From NCBI GenBank assembly GCA_902525355.1, contig CABZGO010000009.1, positions 1 to 50,553 of the forward strand: a DNA stretch of 50,553 bases, given 5' to 3'. Position numbers and translations under genes: made by a program. The stretch comes from an uncultured Pelagibacteraceae bacterium. Its GTDB lineage: Bacteria; Pseudomonadota; Alphaproteobacteria; Pelagibacterales; Pelagibacteraceae. The notes beneath the pieces were generated by a model. The model was given only the letters and a program-made list of their open reading frames with translations, was not told where the DNA came from and ran no database searches. This document shows positions 14,586 through 22,754 of this stretch, in pieces (positions within the stretch are counted from its first letter, which is position 1; each line of letters starts with the position of its first letter).

Positions 14586-16924
14586 TAAGATCTTACTTTA
14601 GTTTTCTTTGGATCGTAATGAGGAAATTCAACAATTTTTGCAGGTATTCTTTTTTGATGTCCATCTATTTTTCCAATTTCAACATCACCACCTATTTCTG
14701 AGTGACCTACATCTATTCTGCATAATGCAATATTTTTATTTAATGTCGGAGAAATACATCCACTAGTTATAATTCCAACCTGAGATCTACCAATATGAAC
14801 ACAATCTCCATGATTTGCTATTTCTTTACCTATTAACTCTAGGCCTACTAGTTTTTTTTGAGGATTTTCTTTTCTCTTAATTAAATTTTCTCTTCCAATA
14901 AAATCCTCTGTTTTGGATTTTAAAGGAACTGAAAACCCAATTCCTGCTTCAAATGGATCTTGTTGTCCGTCAAATTCATTGCCAAATAAAACTAAACCAG
15001 CTTCAATTCTTAAAAGATCTAAAGCCGCAAAACCAGCTGGTATCAAACCATCATCTTTTCCTGCTTCCATTACTTTATCCCAAACTGTAGTAGCATTACT
15101 TGGATGACACCAAATCTCAAAACCAAGTTCACCAGTGTAACCTGTTCTTGAAACAATCAATGGTATTCCGTTTAATTCCTCCAATCGACAAATTGTAAAT
15201 CTAAACCATTCCAATTCAGATATAGAAGGTTGGGTAGGGGGAGTAAAAATTATTTTTTCTAAAATTTTTCTACTTTTGGGACCTTGTAAAGATAAATTAT
15301 TTATTTGGTCAGTAGAATTTTTGATATGAGCTTTATAATTTTTTTTCTTCGCTTGTTCTTTAAGCCACTCACCTCCATATTCATCACCACAAATCCATCT
15401 AAAACCATGATCACTAAGTTTTAATAAAGTTCCATCATCAAACATAGTTCCATTTTCATAACACATTGCTGAATAAACAATTTGACCAACTGAAAGTTTT
15501 TTTACATTTCGAGTTAATGTATAATTCATTAATTCTTCAGCATCTGGACCAAGAATTTCAAATTTCCTTAATGAAGATAAGTCAATTAGGACGGCGTCTT
15601 CTCTGCATGCATTGTATTCATTAATTACACCATGTTTTGTATAATCATTTGGTAACCAAAAACCTCTAGCATCGACAAAATTTCTAGTTAATTTTGATGT
15701 TCTTTCATAGAAGCCTGTATTTCTTGTAAGTTTATTTTCTGAATCTGTTTTCATTCTAAAACCATATGATTTAGTAAATTCTTTGCTTTTCTCATAAGTT
15801 CTAACAAAAATATCAGTAGGGTTCCATCCATTACAGCTATCAATATCACTAGGGCATGCAGTAGTTCCACATGTTAAATCTTTTAGAGCTTTAAAAATGA
15901 CGTAATCACCAGGTCTTGCATATGACTCATCAGATGTAACAGAATTTTGACCTCCCGAAGATGTATTAAAGAAAAGATTAATTGCATGCCAACCTTTTTT
16001 TTCTTCTACGCCATATTTTTTCATTGAGTCATTTAAATTGTCAGAGCAATTCGCATGACCAAAATATCCTGAGTCTTCGTAATACTTTGAGGTACAAGCT
16101 AAATTAAATGTATCATGAATACCCACTGTATCTCTTACAACTTCTACCAATGGCTCATGATCAGTATCATAGAATTTTGAGAATAAACCAGGACCAGGAA
16201 AAGTATGTCCCATAAAAGTTCTAGTTGTTTGCCAATCAAGACCTCTTTCTATACCTTTCTCTAGTTTAGCAGTGTCGTACGCAACAAAATCTGAGCATTG
16301 TCTTCCCGTTGGTGTAATTATTTGAATATAGTCTCCAGCTTTAACTTGATATCCTGTTGCAGTTTTTCTATCTATATTAACTTCATAGTCAGGATCGTAA
16401 ATTGGATCAGGGATTATTGAAAATTCTTTTTCAGAATTTTTAATTTTTGCTCTTTTAACTAATACAGTTAGATCTGAAGGTGGATTTTGATCATGAACAA
16501 GCATATCGGCTCCTGGAGCAGCAAAGATGCAATAACAGTCATCCTTTGAAATTAGAATTATTTCTTCTCCTGCAGAAGTGTTTTTATCAAAAATTACTGA
16601 TGAAGCAGCTTTCTCAATTTGTAAATTTCTTTTTTTTAATTGAAGTAATGCTTGCAATGAACTTTCTTCATTTTTCAAAAGTATTTTTTTTATTTCTTTT
16701 GATTTTTTATTTTCTTTTAAATTTAAAATTCCTAATTCTGATTTTCCATGTTTATCAAAAATATTTATTTCGCAAATTTGATTTCCCTCATTATTTATAA
16801 TTTTAATTTCATCTTCTGGAAATATTTGAATACCAGTAATTCCACCTGCATTGACCACATATCTTTCAACTCCAGGTGGTAATACGTTTAAACCAGGTTC
16901 TTTAATACTTAAACTTGTTTGCAT
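14585..16924 (-). CDS. tdm: Trimethylamine N-oxide demethylase (DUF1989 plus GcvT-type folate domain)
   Basis: A 779-aa two-domain protein with the architecture known for Tdm: an N-terminal metal-binding DUF1989 region (core about residues 185-375) and a C-terminal GcvT/aminomethyltransferase-like folate domain (about 395-779). Tdm splits TMAO into dimethylamine and formaldehyde, the latter captured on tetrahydrofolate. Candidate Zn ligands are the conserved cysteines C277, C293, C352, C357 and C364 around HANCSDN and CGTTACPSDIDSCNGW. The folate domain shows DARGFWLPNDY, SRTGYTGELGFEIW and GNEFDGQQDPFEAG. It is divergent from the transporter genes, with the tmm gene for the preceding step 7.3 kb away. 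Confidence 0.88.
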   Translation of the reverse strand: MQTSLSIKEPGLNVLPPGVERYVVNAGGITGIQIFPEDEIKIINNEGNQICEINIFDKHGKSELGILNLKENKKSKEIKKILLKNEESSLQALLQLKKRNLQIEKAASSVIFDKNTSAGEEIILISKDDCYCIFAAPGADMLVHDQNPPSDLTVLVKRAKIKNSEKEFSIIPDPIYDPDYEVNIDRKTATGYQVKAGDYIQIITPTGRQCSDFVAYDTAKLEKGIERGLDWQTTRTFMGHTFPGPGLFSKFYDTDHEPLVEVVRDTVGIHDTFNLACTSKYYEDSGYFGHANCSDNLNDSMKKYGVEEKKGWHAINLFFNTSSGGQNSVTSDESYARPGDYVIFKALKDLTCGTTACPSDIDSCNGWNPTDIFVRTYEKSKEFTKSYGFRMKTDSENKLTRNTGFYERTSKLTRNFVDARGFWLPNDYTKHGVINEYNACREDAVLIDLSSLRKFEILGPDAEELMNYTLTRNVKKLSVGQIVYSAMCYENGTMFDDGTLLKLSDHGFRWICGDEYGGEWLKEQAKKKNYKAHIKNSTDQINNLSLQGPKSRKILEKIIFTPPTQPSISELEWFRFTICRLEELNGIPLIVSRTGYTGELGFEIWCHPSNATTVWDKVMEAGKDDGLIPAGFAALDLLRIEAGLVLFGNEFDGQQDPFEAGIGFSVPLKSKTEDFIGRENLIKRKENPQKKLVGLELIGKEIANHGDCVHIGRSQVGIITSGCISPTLNKNIALCRIDVGHSEIGGDVEIGKIDGHQKRIPAKIVEFPHYDPKKTKVRS

Positions 16925-16944
16925 TTTTAAAAAATATTTAAAAA

Positions 16945-16960
16945 TTATACAAAAGTATAA
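16945..16960. promoter_or_regulatory. Candidate operator palindrome 1 (tdm/transporter divergent region)
   Basis: TTATACAAAAGTATAA has perfect 6-bp arms around an AAAA spacer, 21 bases upstream of the tdm start. Its core ATAC-N4-GTAT recurs at 16986-16997. The size suits a dimeric winged-helix regulator such as the MarR-like protein encoded just after tdm. AT-rich background makes chance possible. Confidence 0.35.
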
Positions 16961-16985
16961 ATAAATTTATATATAAATTTTATAT

Positions 16986-16997
16986 ATACATTTGTAT
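16986..16997. promoter_or_regulatory. Candidate operator palindrome 2 (tdm/transporter divergent region)
   Basis: ATACATTTGTAT repeats the ATAC-N4-GTAT core of the site at 16945-16960, with 39 bases between centres. It ends 12 bases before the -35 box of the transporter promoter (17010), a position from which a bound protein could block or assist RNA polymerase. Confidence 0.35.
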
Positions 16998-17009
16998 CTA
17001 TTTTGCTAG

Positions 17010-17038
17010 TTGACTGTAACTTTAATAGAGGGGATACT
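17010..17038 (+). promoter_or_regulatory. Sigma-70-type promoter of the ABC transporter binding-protein gene
   Basis: TTGACT (17010-17015) and GATACT (17033-17038) are separated by 17 bases, an ideal spacing with good matches to both housekeeping boxes. Transcription would begin near 17045, and a purine-rich ribosome-binding site (AAGGAAAGGGAA) lies just before the ATG at 17070. Confidence 0.6.
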
Positions 17039-17069
17039 TTAGCCACTTAATATTAAGGAAAGGGAAATA

Positions 17070-18023
17070 ATGAAAAAAATAATATCTCTATTATCAGCTA
17101 TGGTGATATCTCTTGTAAGTTTTGCGGGGATTTCAAACGCAGCAGATAGTAAAAAACCAATTGTTATCCCAACTCATAACTGGTCAAGCCAAATTGTAAT
17201 GGCTTACGTAATTGGCGGAATTTTTGAAAGTATGGGGAACAATGTAAAATATGTAAATGCTGACTCTCAAGCAGTTTATGAGTCGATTAGAATTGGTGAT
17301 GTAACTATATCTCATGAAGTATGGGAATCTGCATTCGGAAAATCATTCACAACTGCTTTAGATAAAGGTGGTTTATTAGATATGGGTGATCACGAAGCTA
17401 GAACTCTTGAGGATATGGGATATCCAAACTGGGTTGTAGAAAAAGGCTTATGCCCAGGTCTACCAGACTGGACTGCATTAAAAAATCCTGATTGTGCGAA
17501 AAATTTCACAACACCTGATTCACCGGATGGAAAAGGCAGAATGTTAGAAGGACCACAAACATGGCATGGAGATTTAATACCTCAAAGAGTTGATGCTCTA
17601 GGATTAGGAGATCTATGGTGGGTTAAATTTGCTGGGAGTGCAGATGCACTTTGGGCAGAGTTAGCTGCAGCTAAAAAAGAAGGAAGAGGAACTATCATAT
17701 TTAACTGGACACCGAACTTTACAGATGGTGCTGGCTTTACATTTATCGACTTTCCTCCATACACAGCTGGTTGTAGACCAGAAGATGGTGGAGATGGAAA
17801 ATGTGGTTCTCCGGATGGTTATTTGAAAAAAGCTGCACATGAAGATTTTCCAAAAACTCATCCAGCAGCTGCAAAAACGTTTAAAAAGATGTCATTCTCT
17901 ACAAGTCAAATTGGAGCAATGGCAGCTTTAGTTGATGTCGATAAAATGACTCACGAAGATGCAGCAAAAAAATGGTTAGCTGACAATAAGAGTGTGTGGG
18001 AAGAATTTACACACGATCATTAA
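17070..18023 (+). CDS. proX: Quaternary amine/TMAO-type ABC transporter substrate-binding protein (OpuAC family)
   Basis: A 317-aa periplasmic binding protein with a signal peptide ending near residue 24 (SFAGISNA|A). It matches the OpuAC/ProX fold, with aromatic-rich ligand stretches THNWSSQIVMAY, HEVWESAFG, GYPNWVVE, DLWWVKFAG and FNWTPNFT, able to form the tryptophan cage that binds methylated-ammonium head groups. Direct divergence from tdm suggests TMAO as a main ligand (as for TmoX), but SAR11 glycine-betaine transporters are known to bind several such compounds, so betaine, DMSP or choline are also possible. It has its own promoter and a strong terminator. The ATPase and permease genes come 1.5 kb later, after three unrelated genes. 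Confidence 0.88.
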   Translation: MKKIISLLSAMVISLVSFAGISNAADSKKPIVIPTHNWSSQIVMAYVIGGIFESMGNNVKYVNADSQAVYESIRIGDVTISHEVWESAFGKSFTTALDKGGLLDMGDHEARTLEDMGYPNWVVEKGLCPGLPDWTALKNPDCAKNFTTPDSPDGKGRMLEGPQTWHGDLIPQRVDALGLGDLWWVKFAGSADALWAELAAAKKEGRGTIIFNWTPNFTDGAGFTFIDFPPYTAGCRPEDGGDGKCGSPDGYLKKAAHEDFPKTHPAAAKTFKKMSFSTSQIGAMAALVDVDKMTHEDAAKKWLADNKSVWEEFTHDH

Positions 18024-18044
18024 GGTTAATTTAATAAATTTAAG

Positions 18045-18078
18045 ATCTCTCCCAATTTTATTGGGGGAGATTTTTTTT
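18045..18078 (+). terminator. Rho-independent terminator after the binding-protein gene
   Basis: An 11-bp stem (ATCTCTCCCAA / TTGGGGGAGAT, one G-U pair) with loop TTTTA and a run of eight T. It would end most transcripts after the abundant binding protein, separating its expression from the downstream genes. Confidence 0.9.
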
Positions 18079-18095
18079 ATCACCTCAAATAATTA

Positions 18096-18557
18096 ATGGC
18101 AAAAGTATTTTATTTAATATTATTAAATTTTTTTATTTTCAATTTTGCTCATGCAAAAGACATAAGTATTGGTGAAAATTTAAATTTAGAGTTTACATGT
18201 GAGTTAGAAAAAAAAATTGTAAAGAATTCAGAGTATAATTATAAAACTTTTCTAGCAAAAGACTTAAATGTCAAAAATTTAGACTCATTTCAAATTTATT
18301 CAAATAAGCCAAGCACATTAATGGTAAATGGATTATCAAAATTTTTCTCTAAAAATTCAAATTTTGATGTAAAAATAGTAAATAAAGATGTAGTTTTGTT
18401 TAAAGCCTTTAACAATGACAAAACGTATTCAGAATCTGCGATAATCACAAGAAAATCAGGCGAATTAATTCACGAAATTACAAAAAATATAAATACAGAA
18501 AATTCAGAAAAAGATATTTCAATTTATTTCTGTAAGAATAAATCAAAAAATGCCTAA
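18096..18557 (+). CDS. Secreted protein of unknown function (153 aa)
   Basis: A 153-aa protein with a clear signal peptide (hydrophobic residues 3-17, cleavage near AHA|KD at about residue 20). The mature part is rich in Lys, Asn and Ser, with two cysteines at the far ends (FTCELEK and YFCKNKS) that could form a disulfide. No enzyme motif or family recognised. It starts 18 bases after the binding-protein terminator. The periplasmic location is inferred from the signal peptide. Confidence 0.6.
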   Translation: MAKVFYLILLNFFIFNFAHAKDISIGENLNLEFTCELEKKIVKNSEYNYKTFLAKDLNVKNLDSFQIYSNKPSTLMVNGLSKFFSKNSNFDVKIVNKDVVLFKAFNNDKTYSESAIITRKSGELIHEITKNINTENSEKDISIYFCKNKSKNA

Positions 18558-18591
18558 TTTTTTTTTAAGAAATTTTGTGTAATATAATTCC

Positions 18592-18969
18592 ATGAAAAAG
18601 CTAATATTTTTAATACTTTTATCGTCATTAATTACCTCTTTAGCGTTAGCAAGAAGCACAGGATGTAAAGAGGGAAATTGTGAAAATGGTTATGGCAAGT
18701 GGATTTACACAGACAAAACTACCTATGAAGGTGAATGGGTTGCAACAAAAAAACATGGCCAAGGAACTGAAACATGGCCGAATGGATATATTTACAAAGG
18801 TGAATTTAAAGAGAGTCAGTGGAACGGTATAGGAATTTTATTTTTTCCTGATGGTTCAACATATGAAGGTGAATGGGCCAATGGTTTTATGAACGGTAAA
18901 GGCACTTTTACTTGGTCAGACGGAAAACAAAAAACAGGTATTTGGAAAAATGGAAGTTTCCAAGATTAG
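18592..18969 (+). CDS. Secreted MORN-repeat protein (125 aa)
   Basis: A signal peptide (MKKLIFLILLSSLITSLALA) is followed by about four MORN repeats of the form YxGxWxxxxxxGxGxxxxxxG: GKWIYTDKTTYEGEW, GQGTETWPNGYIYKGEF, GIGILFFPDGSTYEGEW and GKGTFTWSDGKQ. MORN repeats form an elongated beta-hairpin ladder used for membrane or protein contact. A short cysteine pair precedes the repeats (GCKEGNC). The 3' end overlaps the next gene by 20 bases. The exact role is unknown; an envelope scaffold is plausible. Confidence 0.8.
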   Translation: MKKLIFLILLSSLITSLALARSTGCKEGNCENGYGKWIYTDKTTYEGEWVATKKHGQGTETWPNGYIYKGEFKESQWNGIGILFFPDGSTYEGEWANGFMNGKGTFTWSDGKQKTGIWKNGSFQD

Positions 18970-19495
18970 TTTTAAAACATTGTCAGAGCCAGTTAAGCAA
19001 TTTGGTGGATTAGTTGGTATAATTATTATTATCTTTATAACTTTTTTTGTTTTAAATAAAATTTTTGGTGAAGGTGATGAATTGGTTGCAAAAATGAAGT
19101 TAGAAGAAGAAAGAATAGCCCAAGAAAGAAAACTTAATAAACTAATTTCTAGTCTTCCCTCAGGAGTTTTAGTTTCGTTTGATGGTACTGATAATTTTAA
19201 ATTATCTGATGAATTATATGAAGCTGTTTGCAAGGCAACTAAACTTATACCTCAACGTGCAATTATGGGTGCTAATTTTCTAAACTTTAGAGCTCATGAA
19301 ATTTATACAATTAATGGAAATAAAATAGATGAAACATTTGTAAAATGGGACGATGAAAAAAATAAATGTTTTGCAGGTTTTGTTGTAAGTGGAAATAATG
19401 TTGGTATAGATGAAACTGTAAAAGTAAGTGGAGAAGCTCTGAGTTTTTTGAGTACAGGTATTGATACAAGAGTCTATTTTATTAAAAATTTTTAG
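18950..19495 (+). CDS. Membrane-anchored protein with coiled-coil linker, unknown (181 aa)
   Basis: A 181-aa protein. One membrane span at about residues 20-38 (GGLVGIIIIIFITFFVLNK) is followed by a charged helical segment (ELVAKMKLEEERIAQERKLNK) that should form a coiled coil, then a domain of about 120 residues with two cysteines (AVCKAT, NKCFAG). The start overlaps the MORN gene by 20 bases in another frame. No better Met precedes the membrane span, so I kept 18950. It probably acts with the MORN protein at the inner membrane. No family recognised. Confidence 0.6.
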   Translation: MEVSKISFKTLSEPVKQFGGLVGIIIIIFITFFVLNKIFGEGDELVAKMKLEEERIAQERKLNKLISSLPSGVLVSFDGTDNFKLSDELYEAVCKATKLIPQRAIMGANFLNFRAHEIYTINGNKIDETFVKWDDEKNKCFAGFVVSGNNVGIDETVKVSGEALSFLSTGIDTRVYFIKNF

Positions 19496-19561
19496 GGAGG
19501 AAAAGTAACAAATTATAGAGATTTTATTTTATCTTAATTTCGTATAACCTTAATATTATTT

Positions 19562-20593
19562 ATGTCTGAACCAGTAATTAAATGCCAATCAGTATATAAA
19601 ATTTTTGGAGTAAATGCCGAGAGAATGCTTAAAGAGGCAAATGGTAATGTTGATGCTAAAACATTTCAAGATAATGGATGTATTGTAGGAGTTAATAATG
19701 CTTCTTTTGAGGTATCAAAAGGTGAAATGCTCGTTGTAATGGGCTTATCAGGTTCAGGTAAATCAACATTATTAAGATGTATTTCAAGATTAACAGACGC
19801 AACTGGTGGAAAAATTTTTATCGAGGGTCAAGACTTGCTTAATTTAAATAACAAGGAACTTATTGATTTAAGAAGAAATAAAATGGGAATGGTTTTTCAA
19901 AGTTTTGCACTACTTCCTCATAAAACAGTATTAGAAAATATTGCTTTTCCTCTTCAAATTAAGGGTATTAAAACTGAAGATAGCATTAATAAAGCAATGG
20001 ATATGGTTAAACTTGTTGGTCTTGATGGAAGAGAAAATTATTTTCCAAGAGAGTTATCCGGAGGACAGCAACAAAGGGTTGGAATTGCAAGATCCTTGGC
20101 GGTTGAGCCAGATATATGGTTCTTAGACGAACCTTTTTCCGCATTAGATCCTCTAATAAGGAAAGAAATGCAAGATGAATTTTTAAGACTTCAAGAAAAA
20201 TTACAAAAAACAATTATGTTTATTACTCATGATTTTGATGAAGCTTTAAAACTTGCAGACCGTATTGCAATTATGAAAGATGGAATAATTGAACAGTTAG
20301 ATACCCCGGCTAATATTGTTTTAAACCCAGCAACAGAATATGTAAGAAAATTTACAGAGGAAGTACCGAGAGAAAAAGTTCTATTAATTAAAGATGTAAT
20401 GGATGAAACAACCTCTTCTGATATAGGTGATTTAAAAGTTTCAAAAGACGAGATTATTGAAAACGTTGCTGAAAAAATTTTAACTCAAGAAAAAACAGTA
20501 GCTGTGACAGATGGCAAAAATAACATCGTAGGCTCAATTAACCCTATAAAAATTATTAACACAGTTTTTGGAGGAAGAAAAAATAATAATTAA
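19562..20593 (+). CDS. proV: Quaternary amine/TMAO ABC transporter ATP-binding protein
   Basis: A 343-aa ATPase of the ProV/OpuAA type. Walker A is GLSGSGKST (61-69), the Q-loop is VFQSFALLPH, the signature is LSGGQQQR and Walker B is IWFLDEPFSALD; the switch histidine is in FITHDFDEAL. The C-terminal 70 or so residues correspond to a shortened CBS region (VLLIKDVMDE ... VTDGKNNIVGSI), which in ProV-type proteins senses ionic strength. It ends 3 bases before the permease gene. It powers uptake with the permease at 20597 and most likely the binding protein at 17070. Confidence 0.92.
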   Translation: MSEPVIKCQSVYKIFGVNAERMLKEANGNVDAKTFQDNGCIVGVNNASFEVSKGEMLVVMGLSGSGKSTLLRCISRLTDATGGKIFIEGQDLLNLNNKELIDLRRNKMGMVFQSFALLPHKTVLENIAFPLQIKGIKTEDSINKAMDMVKLVGLDGRENYFPRELSGGQQQRVGIARSLAVEPDIWFLDEPFSALDPLIRKEMQDEFLRLQEKLQKTIMFITHDFDEALKLADRIAIMKDGIIEQLDTPANIVLNPATEYVRKFTEEVPREKVLLIKDVMDETTSSDIGDLKVSKDEIIENVAEKILTQEKTVAVTDGKNNIVGSINPIKIINTVFGGRKNNN

Positions 20594-20596
20594 ATT

Positions 20597-22750
20597 ATGG
20601 AAGTTCTAAAAAAATATCCAAAATTATTTCAATGGTTATTTTTATTAATTGTGTTTTTTGCACTATGCTTTGGAATCGATGTACCTGAAACATATAAATT
20701 TATAAGAGGACAAGCTGAATTTGTAAAAGACCCTAATCAGAGTGCCTTTGTATTTCTAGGTAAAGAAGTTAGATATTACGCTTTTGATGTTTTTTGGAGA
20801 TTGCCACCATTACTTGGGTGGCTACCAATTTGGATAAATGATTCATTATTTTTCTTAATGAATGATTGGATGCCAATGGAATTTTGGAATGAAGATACAC
20901 AAGAATACAAAACTCGACCATTAGTTTTACAAATAACTAGAAATCTCACTGCATTCATGACATTTCTCATTGAATTAATTAGGGAAATTTTATTAGGTGG
21001 TCTTGAAACAATTGTTGCTTTTACTAGTTGGGATTGGATTGATGCTAACCCTTGGGCAGAACTACCAGGCTTACCTTGGACTATTGTAGCAGCTGGATCA
21101 GCAATACTTGCTTATAAGTTAGGAGGTAAAGGATTAGCGATTTATGCACTTTTATCAATGACTTACATTTCAATATTTGGGCAATGGAAACCATCTATGC
21201 AAACACTTTCTTTTATATTAGTTGCAGCACCTCTTTCTTTTATTTTTGGTTTAGGTTTAGGTGTCGCGGCATTTAAAAGCAAAAGAGTAGAAAAAGCATT
21301 ATATCCAATACTTTTAGTAATGCAGACAATGCCTCAGTATGCTGTATTAGTTCCAGCGCTAGTTCTTTTTGGGGTCGGAGACCATGCTGCAGTAATTATA
21401 ACAATGATCGTTGCTGTGCCACCAATGATACTTTTAACTTTATTAGGTTTAAGAGCTGTGCCTCCTGAGGTAATTGAAGCTGGTAGAATGAGTGGATGTA
21501 ATAACTGGCAACTAATGTCTAAAGTATTAATTCCAACAGCAAGAAGAGATATTTTAATAGGAGTTAACCAAGTTATAATGGTTTGTTTTTCTATGGCAGT
21601 TATCTCTGCATTTATAGGAGCAAAAGGTTTAGGATTTAATTTATTATTAGCCTTAAATCAGTTGAATATTGGATTAGCATTAGAGGCAGGTCTTTGCATT
21701 AGCTTGATTGCAATTCTATTAGATAAGATGTCATTAGCTTGGGCAAACAAACAAGTTGATTATTTTGGTAATTTAAATTTCTTTCAACGGAACAAAAATT
21801 CATTATTCTTTGGAGTTATAGTAATAGTTGGTATTCTGTTAGCTTACGTTGGATCAATTTATTTTAAAGATGGATATAATTATTTATTCGAAGTTCCACA
21901 TAACAAAGGAATATCAACAGCAAACTTTTGGAATAAAGGAGTTGACTGGATATTCGATACTTTTTTTGTATATATAAAAGCATTTAATACTTGGCTAATT
22001 GTTGATGTGCTCCAACCGATGAGAGCTTTGTATTTGAGAATGCCTGCTATAGCTACATTAGTGTTAGTTGTTGGAGCCGGATATTTAATTGGTGGAGTTA
22101 GATCTGCTTTAGTTGTTTGCGGTTTGACTTTATTCATAGCATTGAGCCCATGGTGGGATAGAGCTTTAGTTACAACATACATGGCAACCTTCGGTGTTAT
22201 AGTATCATGTACAATTGGATTTACGGTTGGAACATTATGTTTTCAAAATAAACACTCATCAAAATTTATGTTAAATGTTTGTGATATATTTCAAACTTTT
22301 CCATCTTTTGTATATTTAATTCCTGTAATGATGCTTTTTGGAATTACAGATACTTCAGTTTTAATTGCAGTAATAGTTTATGCAACCATACCAGCAACAA
22401 GATACACGATAGAAGGGCTTAGAAGTGTGCCAGCTGGACTACATGATGCTGCAACAATGTCAGGTGTTACAAAGTTTCAAAGATTATTTAAAATAGAATT
22501 TCCATTAGCATTTCCACACATGATGTTAGGACTTAATCAAACAATAGTTTTTGCGTTATTTATGGTAATTATAGGCGCTTTTATTGGGACAGAGGATTTG
22601 GGTCAGTATATTTTAAAAGCTCTATCGGATAAAAAAGGGGCAGGTATTGGATTAACACTTGGAATTTGTGTTGCTTTTATTGGACTAATTTTTGATAATT
22701 TAATTAGAACTTGGGTAGGTAAAAGAAAAAAACATTTAGGTATAGACTAA
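20597..22750 (+). CDS. proW: Quaternary amine/TMAO ABC transporter permease, two fused permease domains
   Basis: A 717-aa inner-membrane permease holding two binding-protein-dependent permease domains in one chain, each with its own ATPase-contact EAA-type loop: AGRMSGCNNWQLMSKVLIP in the first half and AATMSGVTKFQRLFKIEFP in the second. An ordinary ProW is about half this length. Fused versions are known in TMAO/betaine transporters of marine alphaproteobacteria. The N-terminal 200 residues add further spans and a tryptophan-rich external loop. Co-translated with the ATPase upstream; the stop is 4 bases before glpK. Confidence 0.9.
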   Translation: MEVLKKYPKLFQWLFLLIVFFALCFGIDVPETYKFIRGQAEFVKDPNQSAFVFLGKEVRYYAFDVFWRLPPLLGWLPIWINDSLFFLMNDWMPMEFWNEDTQEYKTRPLVLQITRNLTAFMTFLIELIREILLGGLETIVAFTSWDWIDANPWAELPGLPWTIVAAGSAILAYKLGGKGLAIYALLSMTYISIFGQWKPSMQTLSFILVAAPLSFIFGLGLGVAAFKSKRVEKALYPILLVMQTMPQYAVLVPALVLFGVGDHAAVIITMIVAVPPMILLTLLGLRAVPPEVIEAGRMSGCNNWQLMSKVLIPTARRDILIGVNQVIMVCFSMAVISAFIGAKGLGFNLLLALNQLNIGLALEAGLCISLIAILLDKMSLAWANKQVDYFGNLNFFQRNKNSLFFGVIVIVGILLAYVGSIYFKDGYNYLFEVPHNKGISTANFWNKGVDWIFDTFFVYIKAFNTWLIVDVLQPMRALYLRMPAIATLVLVVGAGYLIGGVRSALVVCGLTLFIALSPWWDRALVTTYMATFGVIVSCTIGFTVGTLCFQNKHSSKFMLNVCDIFQTFPSFVYLIPVMMLFGITDTSVLIAVIVYATIPATRYTIEGLRSVPAGLHDAATMSGVTKFQRLFKIEFPLAFPHMMLGLNQTIVFALFMVIIGAFIGTEDLGQYILKALSDKKGAGIGLTLGICVAFIGLIFDNLIRTWVGKRKKHLGID

Positions 22751-22754
22751 AATT

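Noticed and set aside
16971..16990. TATATA-rich run as a direct repeat or origin element
   Set aside because: Short, simple AT sequence of a kind seen in many gaps here (for example 35521-35532). Only the ATAC-N4-GTAT palindromes beside it have a definite pattern.
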